DNA from: Nitrososphaerales archaeon
GTDB lineage: Archaea; Thermoproteota; Nitrososphaeria; Nitrososphaerales; CADDZS01
Length of the DNA: 43,209 bases
Reading direction: 5' to 3'
Assembly (NCBI GenBank): GCA_030038075.1
Contig: JASHPO010000017.1
Coordinates: 1 to 43,209, forward strand
Below the pieces are notes generated by a model. It did no database searches and was not told the DNA's origin. It saw only the letters and a program-made list of their open reading frames with translations. The translations under genes and the position numbers were made by a program. Of this stretch, positions 1 through 7,534 are shown piece by piece (position 1 is the first letter of the stretch; the number at the start of each line of letters is the position of its first letter).

Positions 1-150
1 GCTGATTACAACATTCTAGGTGGGTTGCCGCTCGGAAGGTTCTACGAGGATCTAGGGCACGTTTCGCTCTTTTCATTCAGCGAGTTACATTCGCAACCTG
101 ACATCGAAACTCTGGTAGCTTCCTTGAAGAAGGTCGAGAGGACGAGCTAA
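1..150 (+). CDS. gcvPA: Glycine dehydrogenase (decarboxylating) subunit 1, C-terminal end (partial)
   Basis: The window opens inside a reading frame that gives 49 residues before a TAA stop at 148-150. The piece contains GGLPLGRFYEDLG and a leucine-rich last helix, which match the C-terminus of the alpha subunit of archaeal/bacterial two-subunit P-protein. Its stop overlaps the ATG of the next gene (TAATG), and that gene is the partner beta subunit, so the identification rests on both sequence and context. P-protein decarboxylates glycine with pyridoxal phosphate and passes the aminomethyl group to lipoylated GcvH. The N-terminal part lies outside the window. Confidence 0.9.
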   Translation, partial: ADYNILGGLPLGRFYEDLGHVSLFSFSELHSQPDIETLVASLKKVERTS

Positions 151-1676
151 TGGTTTACCGTCAAGCCACATGGGACGAACCGCTTTTGAAGGAACTCTCG
201 AAGAAAGGGAGACGTGGATACTCACTTCCCCGGATCGACGAGAAAATAAAATCCAAAGTCGGGGATCCCTTGAAACTCGTGCCGAATTCCATGCTTCGAA
301 ACTCTCCACCATCCCTTCCAGAACTTTCGGAACCCCAGATCGTCAGACATTTCACACGCTTGTCGCAGATGAACTTTGCAATAGACATCGGAATGTATCC
401 TTTGGGAAGCTGCACGATGAAATACAATCCCAAGGTATCGCAGCGCATTGCTAGGAATCCCAGGATAGCCAATCTTCATCCTTACCAGGACGAATCAACG
501 ATTCAGGGAACGCTCGAACTGCTCCATGATCTGGAACGAATGCTTTGCGAGATAACAGGCATGGATCGGTTTTCCCTTTGTCCCGCCGCCGGTGCGCAAG
601 GCGAATATGTCGGAGCATTAATCACAAAGAATTACCTTCGCGACCAAGGTCTCGGAGAGAAAGATGAGATGCTCGTTCCCGATTCCGCCCATGGAACAAA
701 CCCGTCGAGTGCCGCGATGGCGGGCTTTAAGGTTGTGAAAATTCCTTCATCCGAGGAAGGGATTGTGACCGCCGAGGCTGCGAAAAAACTGATCTCGAAG
801 AAGACTGCGGGCATGATGCTAACTGTTCCCAACACGCTTGGCATATTCGAACGGGAAATTGTTGAGGTTACAAAGATGGTTCATGAAGCCAGAGGCATCA
901 TGTACTATGACGGCGCGAATATGAATGCTCTCTTGGGCTTCGTCCGGCCTGGCGATATGGATTTTGACATTGTCCACATTAACGTGCACAAGACATTCGC
1001 GACGCCCCACGGGGGCGGAGGTCCAGGAGCAGGACCAGTCGGCGTGAAAGACCGTCTGAAGGATTACTTGCCCGTCCCGCTAGTATCCAAATCCGAATTG
1101 GGATACAAACTCGACTACAGTGTCTCAAAGAGCATTGGCTACATCAAATCGTTCTACGGCAACACTGCCGTGTTGCTTAGAGCCTACTGCTACATAATGA
1201 GCCTAGGGAAAGACGGACTGAAAATTGTCTCGGAGCAGGCTATCCTATCCTCCAATTATCTTCTCAAACTTCTTGATAGAGAGGCATATTTCACACCGTA
1301 TTCGACCGGACATCCAAGGATGCATGAATTTGTCGTAAGTGCTTCGCCGCTGAAGAAGAAAACCGGGATCAACGCGGGTGATGTCGCGAAGGCGATACTC
1401 GATTATGGCATGCACTCACCAACGACCTATTTCCCCCTTATCGTCCCCGAAGCGTTGATGGCGGAGCCAACCGAAACGGAGACGATGGAGAGCCTAGAAG
1501 CCTACGCGTCGAACGTGAACAGAATCTCAAAGCTCGCTTCTGAGAATCCAAAGGATATAACAGACTCCCCCAAGAACACGTCGGTTGGACGTTTGGATGA
1601 GTACAGGGCATCCTACCCAAGTACGATGATCCTGAACTGGAACGAGATCGGAAAGGAAATGGCCGAGGCTGATTGA
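150..1676 (+). CDS. gcvPB: Glycine dehydrogenase (decarboxylating) subunit 2
   Basis: This 508-residue protein is the pyridoxal-phosphate-binding half of glycine decarboxylase. The family signature DSAHGTNPSSAAMAGF is at about 178-193 and the cofactor lysine is K281 in NVHKTFATPHGGGGPG. The glycine-rich stretch and length fit the GcvPB family. The ATG overlaps the stop of gcvPA by one base and is preceded by a GAGG-type ribosome-binding site around 137-141, indicating translational coupling. The H and T proteins of the same system lie 33 kb away in this window, so the pathway is encoded in two places. No lipoamide dehydrogenase gene is seen here. Confidence 0.97.
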   Translation: MVYRQATWDEPLLKELSKKGRRGYSLPRIDEKIKSKVGDPLKLVPNSMLRNSPPSLPELSEPQIVRHFTRLSQMNFAIDIGMYPLGSCTMKYNPKVSQRIARNPRIANLHPYQDESTIQGTLELLHDLERMLCEITGMDRFSLCPAAGAQGEYVGALITKNYLRDQGLGEKDEMLVPDSAHGTNPSSAAMAGFKVVKIPSSEEGIVTAEAAKKLISKKTAGMMLTVPNTLGIFEREIVEVTKMVHEARGIMYYDGANMNALLGFVRPGDMDFDIVHINVHKTFATPHGGGGPGAGPVGVKDRLKDYLPVPLVSKSELGYKLDYSVSKSIGYIKSFYGNTAVLLRAYCYIMSLGKDGLKIVSEQAILSSNYLLKLLDREAYFTPYSTGHPRMHEFVVSASPLKKKTGINAGDVAKAILDYGMHSPTTYFPLIVPEALMAEPTETETMESLEAYASNVNRISKLASENPKDITDSPKNTSVGRLDEYRASYPSTMILNWNEIGKEMAEAD

Positions 1677-1679
1677 GAA

Positions 1680-2003
1680 TTGCCGGCCAGACGTGGACAC
1701 GGCTTCGATTCTCGCAGAGAACAGCGAAGGAAGGTCGCAAAGCAACATATTCAGCAACTTATGGATTCTGCACTGGCGAAGAACGTAAAGAATCCTGAAC
1801 AAGCTGAGAGGCACGCCTCGCTAGCCTGGAAACTCTCCACCAGATTCAATGTCCGGCTCAGAGAGAAGCGGTTATTTTTTTGTCACAAGTGCAAAAAGTT
1901 CATTGTTCCACCTCGCACCGCAAGAATCAGACTGAGCAGGAAGCGAAGGAGCCTTAACATCACTTGTTTGAAGTGTCAGAGCACCTATCGAAGGATCTTC
2001 TGA
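1680..2003 (+). CDS. rnp4: Ribonuclease P protein component 4 (Rpr2/Rpp21)
   Basis: The 107-residue, strongly basic protein has the Rpr2 layout: a helical N-terminal part (about 10-60) and a zinc ribbon with CHKCKK and CLKC cysteine pairs at about 68-71 and 96-99. In archaea Rpp21 pairs with Rpp29 on the specificity domain of RNase P RNA and helps in tRNA 5' maturation. The chosen start is TTG at 1680, four bases after the gcvPB stop, so it is probably co-transcribed with the glycine decarboxylase genes. A later start would cut into the conserved basic N-terminus. Confidence 0.9.
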   Translation: MPARRGHGFDSRREQRRKVAKQHIQQLMDSALAKNVKNPEQAERHASLAWKLSTRFNVRLREKRLFFCHKCKKFIVPPRTARIRLSRKRRSLNITCLKCQSTYRRIF

Positions 2004-2066
2004 CTTGTTACGAGGTTGCTGTTCATCAGTAAATAGCCTAAGATGGTATTAGTCATCGAGCAAGGA

Positions 2067-2079
2067 TTTTAGTTAAATA
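2067..2079 (+). promoter_or_regulatory. Candidate TATA element upstream of the S19e gene
   Basis: An A/T-rich stretch TTTAGTTAAATA lies in the 131-base gap between rnp4 and the S19e gene. An archaeal start site about 25 bases downstream would fall near 2098, leaving a leader of about 36 bases before the TTG at 2135. Position and composition fit a TATA box, but nothing else confirms it. Confidence 0.45.
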
Positions 2080-2134
2080 GAGCTTCAAAACAATGACTAT
2101 TCTACGAAGTCTAGACCAAGGAGTTTGAACTGAT

Positions 2135-2590
2135 TTGACGACAGCCTACGAAGTCCCGCAAGAATTGCTGATCTCAAAGCTTGCAGATCACCTGAAGAGA
2201 GTTTCTCAGATTGAACAGCCGATCTGGACTGCCTATGCAAAAACCGGTTCACATGCGCAGAGGCAGCCGAGCGAGAAAGATTGGTGGTACACTCGTTGCG
2301 CTTCACTTCTAAGGAAGATATACGTTCACGGTCCAATCGGGCTCTCACAGTTGAGAAGTGATTATGGCGGCCGAAAGGAAATCGGATACTACGTAGGTCA
2401 TCACCGCGACTCCGGAGGTTCCGCAATCAGAAAGGCGATACAGCAGCTTGAAGCAGCCGGTTTTGTCGCAAAGCAGGGCAGACACGGGAGGATTCTCACA
2501 GGCAAGGGCGTCAGCCTCGTGGACAAACAAAGTACGGAGATACTCAAGGAACTGGCAAAAGCAAAGCCCGAATTGGCACGCTATCTCTAG
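2135..2590 (+). CDS. rps19e: Small-subunit ribosomal protein eS19 (S19e)
   Basis: The 151-residue product matches eS19 across its length, with the motifs YEVPQELLI, EKDWWYTRCASLLRKIYV, GPIGLSQLRSDYGGRK and IRKAIQQLEAAGFV followed by GRILTGKG. eS19 is a winged-helix protein of the 30S head shared by archaea and eukaryotes. The start is TTG at 2135, which gives the usual short N-terminal extension. It heads the group S19e, PDCD5, L39e, L31e, an order common in archaea. Confidence 0.96.
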   Translation: MTTAYEVPQELLISKLADHLKRVSQIEQPIWTAYAKTGSHAQRQPSEKDWWYTRCASLLRKIYVHGPIGLSQLRSDYGGRKEIGYYVGHHRDSGGSAIRKAIQQLEAAGFVAKQGRHGRILTGKGVSLVDKQSTEILKELAKAKPELARYL

Positions 2591-2617
2591 TTCATCCCTA
2601 AATCTGCAAATCGAGGA

Positions 2618-2920
2618 TTGACTGCTTTGAGCGGAGAAAGCGACGAAAAACCCTCCCAAGAACGATCCGCTGGAGATCAAGAGAGAAGAGCGAAAGCCGC
2701 CCGTGACCAAATGCTCCGCGTAGTGTTTACCAGCGAGGCGAGAGAGAGGTTGACTAATATACGGATGGTGAAACCTGATTTGGCGGAATCTATAGAAAGC
2801 CAGATCATTCAACTCGTGTCCTCTGGGCGTTTGAAGCACCAAGTCACTGATGAGGAGTTGAAACAGATGCTGGGTCAACTACAACAGCCAAAAAGGGAAT
2901 TCAAGATCAATTACAAATAG
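2618..2920 (+). CDS. PDCD5-family DNA-binding protein (TFAR19-like)
   Basis: This 100-residue protein has a charged N-terminus and the three-helix-bundle core of the PDCD5 family (MLRVVFTSEARERLTNIRMVKPDLAESIE, about 31-60), ending in the short basic tail FKINYK. Archaeal members sit next to S19e and L39e genes as here and bind DNA in vitro in studied cases, but their cellular role is unsettled. The start is TTG at 2618, 27 bases after the S19e stop. The gene is probably part of the same transcript as its ribosomal neighbours. Confidence 0.93.
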   Translation: MTALSGESDEKPSQERSAGDQERRAKAARDQMLRVVFTSEARERLTNIRMVKPDLAESIESQIIQLVSSGRLKHQVTDEELKQMLGQLQQPKREFKINYK

Positions 2921-2930
2921 TGTGAAGAAA

Positions 2931-3086
2931 ATGAGCAAGAAAACTTCGGGCGTTAAGAAAAGATTGCTTAAGATGAGAAGGCAGGCTTGGCCAGTCCCAA
3001 CGTGGGTCATTGCGAAGACCAAGCAAAAAGTGCGAACTCATCCCCAGCAAAGACAATGGAGACGCCAGAAGCTAAAGATAAAGTGA
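2931..3086 (+). CDS. rpl39e: Large-subunit ribosomal protein eL39 (L39e)
   Basis: A 51-codon reading frame from ATG 2931 to TGA 3086 encodes a very basic protein that starts MSKKTSGVKKRLLK and contains RQAWPVPTWV and RRQKLKIK. This is the full length and pattern of eL39, the small protein that lines the ribosomal exit tunnel. It lies 10 bases after the PDCD5-like gene and 9 bases before the L31e gene, the standard archaeal order. Confidence 0.95.
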   Translation: MSKKTSGVKKRLLKMRRQAWPVPTWVIAKTKQKVRTHPQQRQWRRQKLKIK

Positions 3087-3095
3087 TGAAGCTGT

Positions 3096-3632
3096 TTGTC
3101 GAAGCAGGAAGAAAATCTCGAAAGAATTTACACCGTGCCTCTGACACGGGCCTGGATTACTGCGCGCCACAAGCGAACAAAACGCGCGGTTAAAGTGCTC
3201 AGAGAATTTGCCGAGAAGCACATGAAGTCCGAAGAGGTCAAGATCGACACTGAGCTTAATGAGCGCTTATGGAGCCGAGGCATAACAAAGCCTCCGCGCA
3301 AGATAACCGTAAGAATGGAAAAGGACGAAGACGGGGTCGTAACAGTTTCTCTTCCGAAGGTTGAGAAGCCTTCAGAACTTCTAGAGGAAAAGAAGGCACT
3401 TCCTGAGAAGAAGAGAGAGTCCCTACCATCAGCAGAAGCTCTACCGGGAACTAAGGGCGAAGCAGCTCTTCCACCAGCCGAGCCGACTGCCGCCGCCGAA
3501 CCAGAAGCTCCCAAAGCCGAGGAAGAGAATAAGGAAAAGCCGAAGACAAAGGCCTCGCCGAAGAAGAAGAATTCTGCTACGAAAAAGGCTGCTGCAAGGA
3601 AGAGAGCCGAGAAGAAGCACGACGACGAGTAG
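3096..3632 (+). CDS. rpl31e: Large-subunit ribosomal protein eL31 (L31e) with a long charged C-terminal tail
   Basis: Residues 1-84 are a normal eL31 domain (YTVPLTRAWITARHKRTKRAVKVLREFAEKH, then SRGITKPPRKITVR). eL31 sits near the exit of the peptide tunnel. Family members are usually 80-100 residues, whereas this product is 178. The extra part first has a Pro/Glu/Ala-rich linker and then a Lys/Ala-rich end (KTKASPKKKNSATKKAAARK) resembling low-complexity basic tails. The start is TTG at 3096, just after eL39. It ends 6 bases from the converging ASCH-like gene. The tail is encoded in one continuous frame with similar codon use, so it is unlikely to be a frameshift artefact. Confidence 0.92.
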   Translation: MSKQEENLERIYTVPLTRAWITARHKRTKRAVKVLREFAEKHMKSEEVKIDTELNERLWSRGITKPPRKITVRMEKDEDGVVTVSLPKVEKPSELLEEKKALPEKKRESLPSAEALPGTKGEAALPPAEPTAAAEPEAPKAEEENKEKPKTKASPKKKNSATKKAAARKRAEKKHDDE

Positions 3633-3638
3633 CCGCTC

Positions 3639-4160
3639 TCAGTTAGCGCAAACCCTGAACCAATTCCGATAGAGCATGGGTATTGGGCTCCCATACCACT
3701 TTTCGAACATTCTTCGAATATCGTCGGCAGTGTCAACTCCTGCCAGTTGCGCCTCGTCGTCGGACAGGTTGTACGCGCTCACCTTGTCAGTCCTGTAGAA
3801 CTCGATCAAGAGTCTCGATGAGTCCGACTTTTGCTTGAACCTGTTCATAAGAACGTAATACGTGCCGACCTTGGGCGATGTACGATAAGTCACCTGAATC
3901 TTGCCGTCCGCAATCTTCTGGATCAATTCCTTCACGAAGACGATCTGTTTTGGCTTTGTGTCCTTAGTCTTAATCGCTTCGGATTTCCAGAGTGTCGGAA
4001 ATTTTTGGATGGCAAGACCCACCGCTTCGTTGTAGGTCAAATCCTTACCGAACTCCGCTTCAACGTCGAGCTTCCGTATTGCGTCCGCATTAGCGGTGTT
4101 TTCTCGCATCCATGAAACGAATTTATCCATCACTCTCTGGTCTGAAAGGGTTCGCGACAT
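3639..4160 (-). CDS. Small protein with a possible ASCH-like domain, function unknown
   Basis: The 173-residue product has a helical N-terminal half (about 1-65) and a C-terminal half resembling an ASCH fold: an IADGKIQVTYRTSPKVGTYYVLMNRF strand pair, then VSAYNLSDDEAQLAGVDTADDIRRMFEKWYG, like the acidic DEA-G helix and final strand of ASCH proteins. ASCH domains are PUA-related beta barrels thought to bind RNA or modified nucleotides. The assignment comes from pattern alone and could be wrong. The gene is downstream of the FtsZ-like gene on the same strand (88 bases apart) and converges on L31e. Confidence 0.5.
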   Translation of the reverse strand: MSRTLSDQRVMDKFVSWMRENTANADAIRKLDVEAEFGKDLTYNEAVGLAIQKFPTLWKSEAIKTKDTKPKQIVFVKELIQKIADGKIQVTYRTSPKVGTYYVLMNRFKQKSDSSRLLIEFYRTDKVSAYNLSDDEAQLAGVDTADDIRRMFEKWYGSPIPMLYRNWFRVCAN

Positions 4161-4248
4161 CGTGGTCAGCAGCCTAGTAAGTGCAGGGCGTAACGTAACC
4201 GAGTTATATTATTTTTACTTCGCCCGACTGGGCTCAGCGGGCTTCGAT

Positions 4249-5313
4249 TTACTCTGCTTCCAAGTCGGACAGCAGCGATTCATAGCGAGGAGAGTCGTCA
4301 AGGTCTTGCTCAAGGTTTCCGGCGAACACTTTGAGAGCCGCATCTATGGGATCGTAGCTGTCGAACTTTGTCGTCCTGAAGCCTGTCGCCATTATAATTG
4401 CGGTTGTCGTCGTCGTGGAGTTCGCAGAGAGACCGAACTCAATCTGCATCGATCCTGTTCCGAGCACGCCAGACAAGCCTCCGATAGATGCCGAGAGATC
4501 TTTCATCGTTATCGATTTCTCAGTGCATAGGTGGACCAACGAATGAGAGGCTTGCGAGGTGTCAACGATCTTGCTAAAGTGGCCAGCCGCCTCCATCACA
4601 GCCTGCTTGTATTCTGATAATTGGCAATCCCCGACGCACATTACGCTGTACGAGTTTGATTTCACGAATTCCACCACTTTGTTCAGTCCAATGCTGAATT
4701 CGTGCTGTTCTGTGGAACCCAAAAGCTTGTTCAGTGCAAGAGCAATCTTCTGATTCATGAGCGCGTAAGAATCAATAACAGGCATGTCTTGCGCCAGAAG
4801 CTCGTCGTTGTCGATGACAATGACCCCGGTCGCGAGGTCTCTTACCTGCCTCAAAGCAACCCCAGCGAAGAAGTGCTTTGGCTTTTCAAAGATGTACGGC
4901 ATTACTAAAACAGCCACGCTTACCGCACCCTTTGACCTCGCCTCCCTTGCGACCAGAGGGGCTAATCCGGAACCATCGCACCCTCCCAAGCCGGCTATAA
5001 TGAACACGATGTCACTGTCTGAGAGCATCTGTCTCAGTTCGGGAATCCTTTCGTGGGCCAGACCTCGGACATGAGTCGGGGATGACTTGCCTGTCGCGGT
5101 GGCGCTGACGAGGATCTTCTCACCCTTTGTGATCGTGGCAATATCGTGATCGTCGCAACTCAAGTAAACAAAATGTTCCAAAAGCTTGCTTTCTTTAGAG
5201 AGCTGAGCTGCAATCTTGCAACCGGCGCTTCCAACACCGACAACGGCGACTTTTCTTCCATAACCAGGGTTCGAGTACGGAAAGTCTGTTAGTTTGGTAA
5301 TTTTTTCGGACAA
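4249..5313 (-). CDS. Divergent tubulin/FtsZ-superfamily protein
   Basis: The 354-residue protein begins with a Rossmann-type nucleotide site (VAVVGVGSAGCKIAAQLS, about 22-39) as in FtsZ. The tubulin signature, normally GGGTGTG, reads GLGGCDGSG at 108-116. Where FtsZ has the T7 loop with catalytic aspartates (NLDFAD), this protein has IGLNKVVEFV at 208-217, so the residues that trigger GTP hydrolysis are missing. Known thaumarchaeal FtsZ-like proteins are also divergent, and those organisms divide with Cdv/ESCRT proteins. A division role is therefore doubtful. The start is TTG at 5313. A TATA-like element lies about 40 bases upstream. Confidence 0.8.
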   Translation of the reverse strand: MSEKITKLTDFPYSNPGYGRKVAVVGVGSAGCKIAAQLSKESKLLEHFVYLSCDDHDIATITKGEKILVSATATGKSSPTHVRGLAHERIPELRQMLSDSDIVFIIAGLGGCDGSGLAPLVAREARSKGAVSVAVLVMPYIFEKPKHFFAGVALRQVRDLATGVIVIDNDELLAQDMPVIDSYALMNQKIALALNKLLGSTEQHEFSIGLNKVVEFVKSNSYSVMCVGDCQLSEYKQAVMEAAGHFSKIVDTSQASHSLVHLCTEKSITMKDLSASIGGLSGVLGTGSMQIEFGLSANSTTTTTAIIMATGFRTTKFDSYDPIDAALKVFAGNLEQDLDDSPRYESLLSDLEAE

Positions 5314-5345
5314 GGGTAGGACTCGCCCGCAGGGAAAGAAAGATT

Positions 5346-5356
5346 CGATATTAATT
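5346..5356 (-). promoter_or_regulatory. Candidate TATA element for the FtsZ-like gene
   Basis: Read on the minus strand, an AATTAATATCG element sits about 38 bases before the TTG start of the FtsZ-like gene. Transcription would begin near 5326 with a leader of about 13 bases. The evidence is composition and spacing only. Confidence 0.4.
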
Positions 5357-5414
5357 CCGATACTTTACTAAATGTCAATCCTGTGTCAAAAGTACTAGTA
5401 CAATGTTATGTAAT

Positions 5415-6752
5415 TTATTGCCCTAAGATTGATTCAGTAATAAAACCTCGAAGAGTCGACGACGTATAGTCGACAATTCTGGCGCTGACTTCCTTTCCCA
5501 ACAGATCAGCCGCCAGATCTTTGAAGAGGCACGGCTTGTAGAAGGAGTTTCTACCTACCGCGGCGCCATCGACCAGCTCGTCTATCAAAACGCGACCGTT
5601 CCAGCCAACCCATTTAGAGTTTACTTCCCTTTGGATTTGTTTTACGAGCACAGTCATCCTAGCCGACCTGCCTTTGGATGTCTCCGAGTCGATCTGGTCG
5701 CTCATTCTCGCAGCTTTTGTACCATCCCTCGCGCCGAATCTTGAGATGTTCACAACATCGGGTCTGGTCCTCTTAAGGAGCTCTTGAGATTCCAAAAACT
5801 CTTGCTCTGTCTCAGAAGGGAAACCGACTATCATGTCAGTGCTCAAAGTGACCCTAGGAATGGACTGCCTGAAGGCGTTCACAATATCGTAATAGTCATC
5901 AACTTCATATCCCCTTTGCATCTCTTTTAGAATCCTGTCACTGCCCGACTGGACGGGAAGGTGCAAGAATTTGAAGACCTTCTCATGCTTGAAGCATTCA
6001 ATCAGATCTCCAGCGAACCTGCGGGTTAGAAGCGGGTTCATCATCCCGATCCTGACCTTGAAATCACCTGGAATCGAGCACACTTTCCTGATGAGGCTGG
6101 GGAGGCTGGTTTTCGAGTCCTTCCCGTAGGCGGCATTATCCGTTGATGTAAGCCATATCTCTTTGGCGCCTTGAGCGACGAAGCTCCGCGCCTCCTCAGC
6201 GATTTGATTCTCCGGGTAGCTGAAGACGGTCCCCTTCACCAGTTTGACCTGACAGAAGGTGCAGCTGCTAAGGCAGCCGGAGGATATCTCGACTATCCCG
6301 ACCACACTGTTGAGCCTGCTTCGAGGCATCCCCACTTTGACGAGTCTCTGTGATTCCAAGGAAACCATCCGTTGTCCTGAGAGAGTGCTCTCGATGGTAG
6401 GCAGAATCCTGTCTAGATTCCCCGGACCCACCATGCTCAGGTTTGCTTTTATCTTCTCAATCTTGGCGGGGTCTGCCTTTGGAAGGCAACCTGCTACAAT
6501 CAGTTTGTTTCCTCCTTTTGAGAGGTCTCTTATCCTGCCAAGCATCCTTTGCTCGGTGACAGACTTTACGCTGCAGGTAACCAGAACGCTCAGGTCGGCG
6601 CTACTCTCGTTCTCAACTAGGTCGTAGCCGCCCTGCTCAATGATTCCTCTCAAAATTTCGGTGTCAGCGAGACTAGCGGAGCATCCATGCCCTTCAACAT
6701 AGATCCGTTTGGGAACCGCCTGCATAGCGAGGATTTCTTCTCTTTCAAGCAA
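5415..6752 (-). CDS. tRNA A37 methylthiotransferase, e-MtaB/CDKAL1 type
   Basis: The 445-residue protein has the three-domain layout of methylthiotransferases. The N-terminal domain carries cysteines C24 (GHGCS), C60 (VTCSVK) and C89 (AGCLPK) for one [4Fe-4S] cluster. A radical-SAM domain carries C160, C164 and C167 (CLSSCTFC), with LHLPVQSGSDRILKEMQRGY further on. A C-terminal TRAM-like domain follows (about 375-445). The archaeal/eukaryotic branch converts t6A37 to ms2t6A37 in tRNAs decoding ANN codons. The start is TTG at 6752. An ATG at residue 10 is an alternative. It is divergent from nep1. Confidence 0.9.
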   Translation of the reverse strand: MLEREEILAMQAVPKRIYVEGHGCSASLADTEILRGIIEQGGYDLVENESSADLSVLVTCSVKSVTEQRMLGRIRDLSKGGNKLIVAGCLPKADPAKIEKIKANLSMVGPGNLDRILPTIESTLSGQRMVSLESQRLVKVGMPRSRLNSVVGIVEISSGCLSSCTFCQVKLVKGTVFSYPENQIAEEARSFVAQGAKEIWLTSTDNAAYGKDSKTSLPSLIRKVCSIPGDFKVRIGMMNPLLTRRFAGDLIECFKHEKVFKFLHLPVQSGSDRILKEMQRGYEVDDYYDIVNAFRQSIPRVTLSTDMIVGFPSETEQEFLESQELLKRTRPDVVNISRFGARDGTKAARMSDQIDSETSKGRSARMTVLVKQIQREVNSKWVGWNGRVLIDELVDGAAVGRNSFYKPCLFKDLAADLLGKEVSARIVDYTSSTLRGFITESILGQ

Positions 6753-6816
6753 AAACTCGACACTTATTCATTGCTCGGGGAATCCTTAACTTGGGTATCT
6801 CATCGTATTTTTCCAT

Positions 6817-7509
6817 TTGAACCCGCCGCAGAATGTGATTATTCTGGAAGAGTCAACGCTTGAGCTTGTTCCCGCCAAGTTTCGTAGGCACGAATCCTGC
6901 AGGCTGGTCGAAGAAAGGTTCGGAATCCCGCCGGAAATGCAGATTCTGGACGACAACTACCATCACAAGTTGATTACCAAACTCTCCAACAAGGAAAAAC
7001 GCGGCAGGCCGGACATCGTTCATTTTGCTTTGCTTGACATTACGAGCACTCCTGCTTACATGGAAGATCTAGTGGAGGTATACGTTCACACCGTCAACAA
7101 TGAGACGATCAGGCTACTCCCAAAGGTGAGGCTACCCCGGACTCTCCAGAGGTTCTGCGGCGTTATGGCGAAGGTGCTTGCAGACAAAATAGAGCAACAG
7201 AAGAAGGAGCTTTTCGAGCTAAAGAAAGATGATACGATTGAGCACCTTGTAACTTCAATTGACGCGGAAAGAGTCGTCTGCCTTACTACCGAGGGAGTCG
7301 GGACAGATCTTCTGCCATTCGCAAAGGAAATTCATTCAAAAAATGAGAAGGCCATTTGGATAGTTGGCGGATTTCCCCGCGGTCATTTTGGAGATGATGT
7401 AAAGTCATTGGCTACCGATGTCATTTCGATTTCGAGATATTCACTCACGGCTAACGTTGTCACATCCAGGATATGCTATGCGTTTGAATTGGTTCAACCA
7501 ACTGTTTGA
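6817..7509 (+). CDS. nep1: 16S rRNA pseudouridine N1-methyltransferase Nep1/Emg1
   Basis: This 230-residue protein is a SPOUT methyltransferase of the Nep1 family. The family pattern GRPDIVHFALLDITSTPAY is at about 62-80, PKVRLPRTLQRFCGVM follows, and the SAM knot is formed near the C-terminus (IWIVGGFPRGHFGDDV). Nep1 methylates a pseudouridine in helix 35 of 16S rRNA during 30S biogenesis. The start is TTG at 6817, and a weak CCTTAACTT element 28 bases upstream would make a nearly leaderless message. Its last codons form half of a perfect palindrome shared with the converging lyase gene. Confidence 0.94.
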   Translation: MNPPQNVIILEESTLELVPAKFRRHESCRLVEERFGIPPEMQILDDNYHHKLITKLSNKEKRGRPDIVHFALLDITSTPAYMEDLVEVYVHTVNNETIRLLPKVRLPRTLQRFCGVMAKVLADKIEQQKKELFELKKDDTIEHLVTSIDAERVVCLTTEGVGTDLLPFAKEIHSKNEKAIWIVGGFPRGHFGDDVKSLATDVISISRYSLTANVVTSRICYAFELVQPTV

Positions 7510-7534
7510 TTGAAGTTCAATCAAACAGTTGGTT
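7496..7534. repeat. Perfect 39-bp palindrome joining the 3' ends of two converging genes
   Basis: Two 19-base arms (7496-7514 and 7516-7534) are exact reverse complements around a single G at 7515. The palindrome contains the stop codons of both nep1 (TGA 7507-7509) and the lyase gene (TGA on the minus strand, 7519-7517). It therefore encodes the last residues of both proteins (QPTV and NQLFD). An RNA from either strand would form the same long hairpin, so a bidirectional transcript end or an RNA-stability structure is plausible. Confidence 0.9.

Noticed and set aside
2345-2878. Minus-strand frame of 177 codons across S19e and PDCD5 genes.
   Set aside because: Both strands cannot be easily coding here and the plus-strand genes are conserved; the product has no recognisable domain.
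3128-3736. Long minus-strand reading frame opposite L31e (202 codons).
   Set aside because: It is the low-complexity complement of the L31e tail (Ser/Phe/Gly/Ala runs) with no protein motif, and L31e on the other strand is certain.
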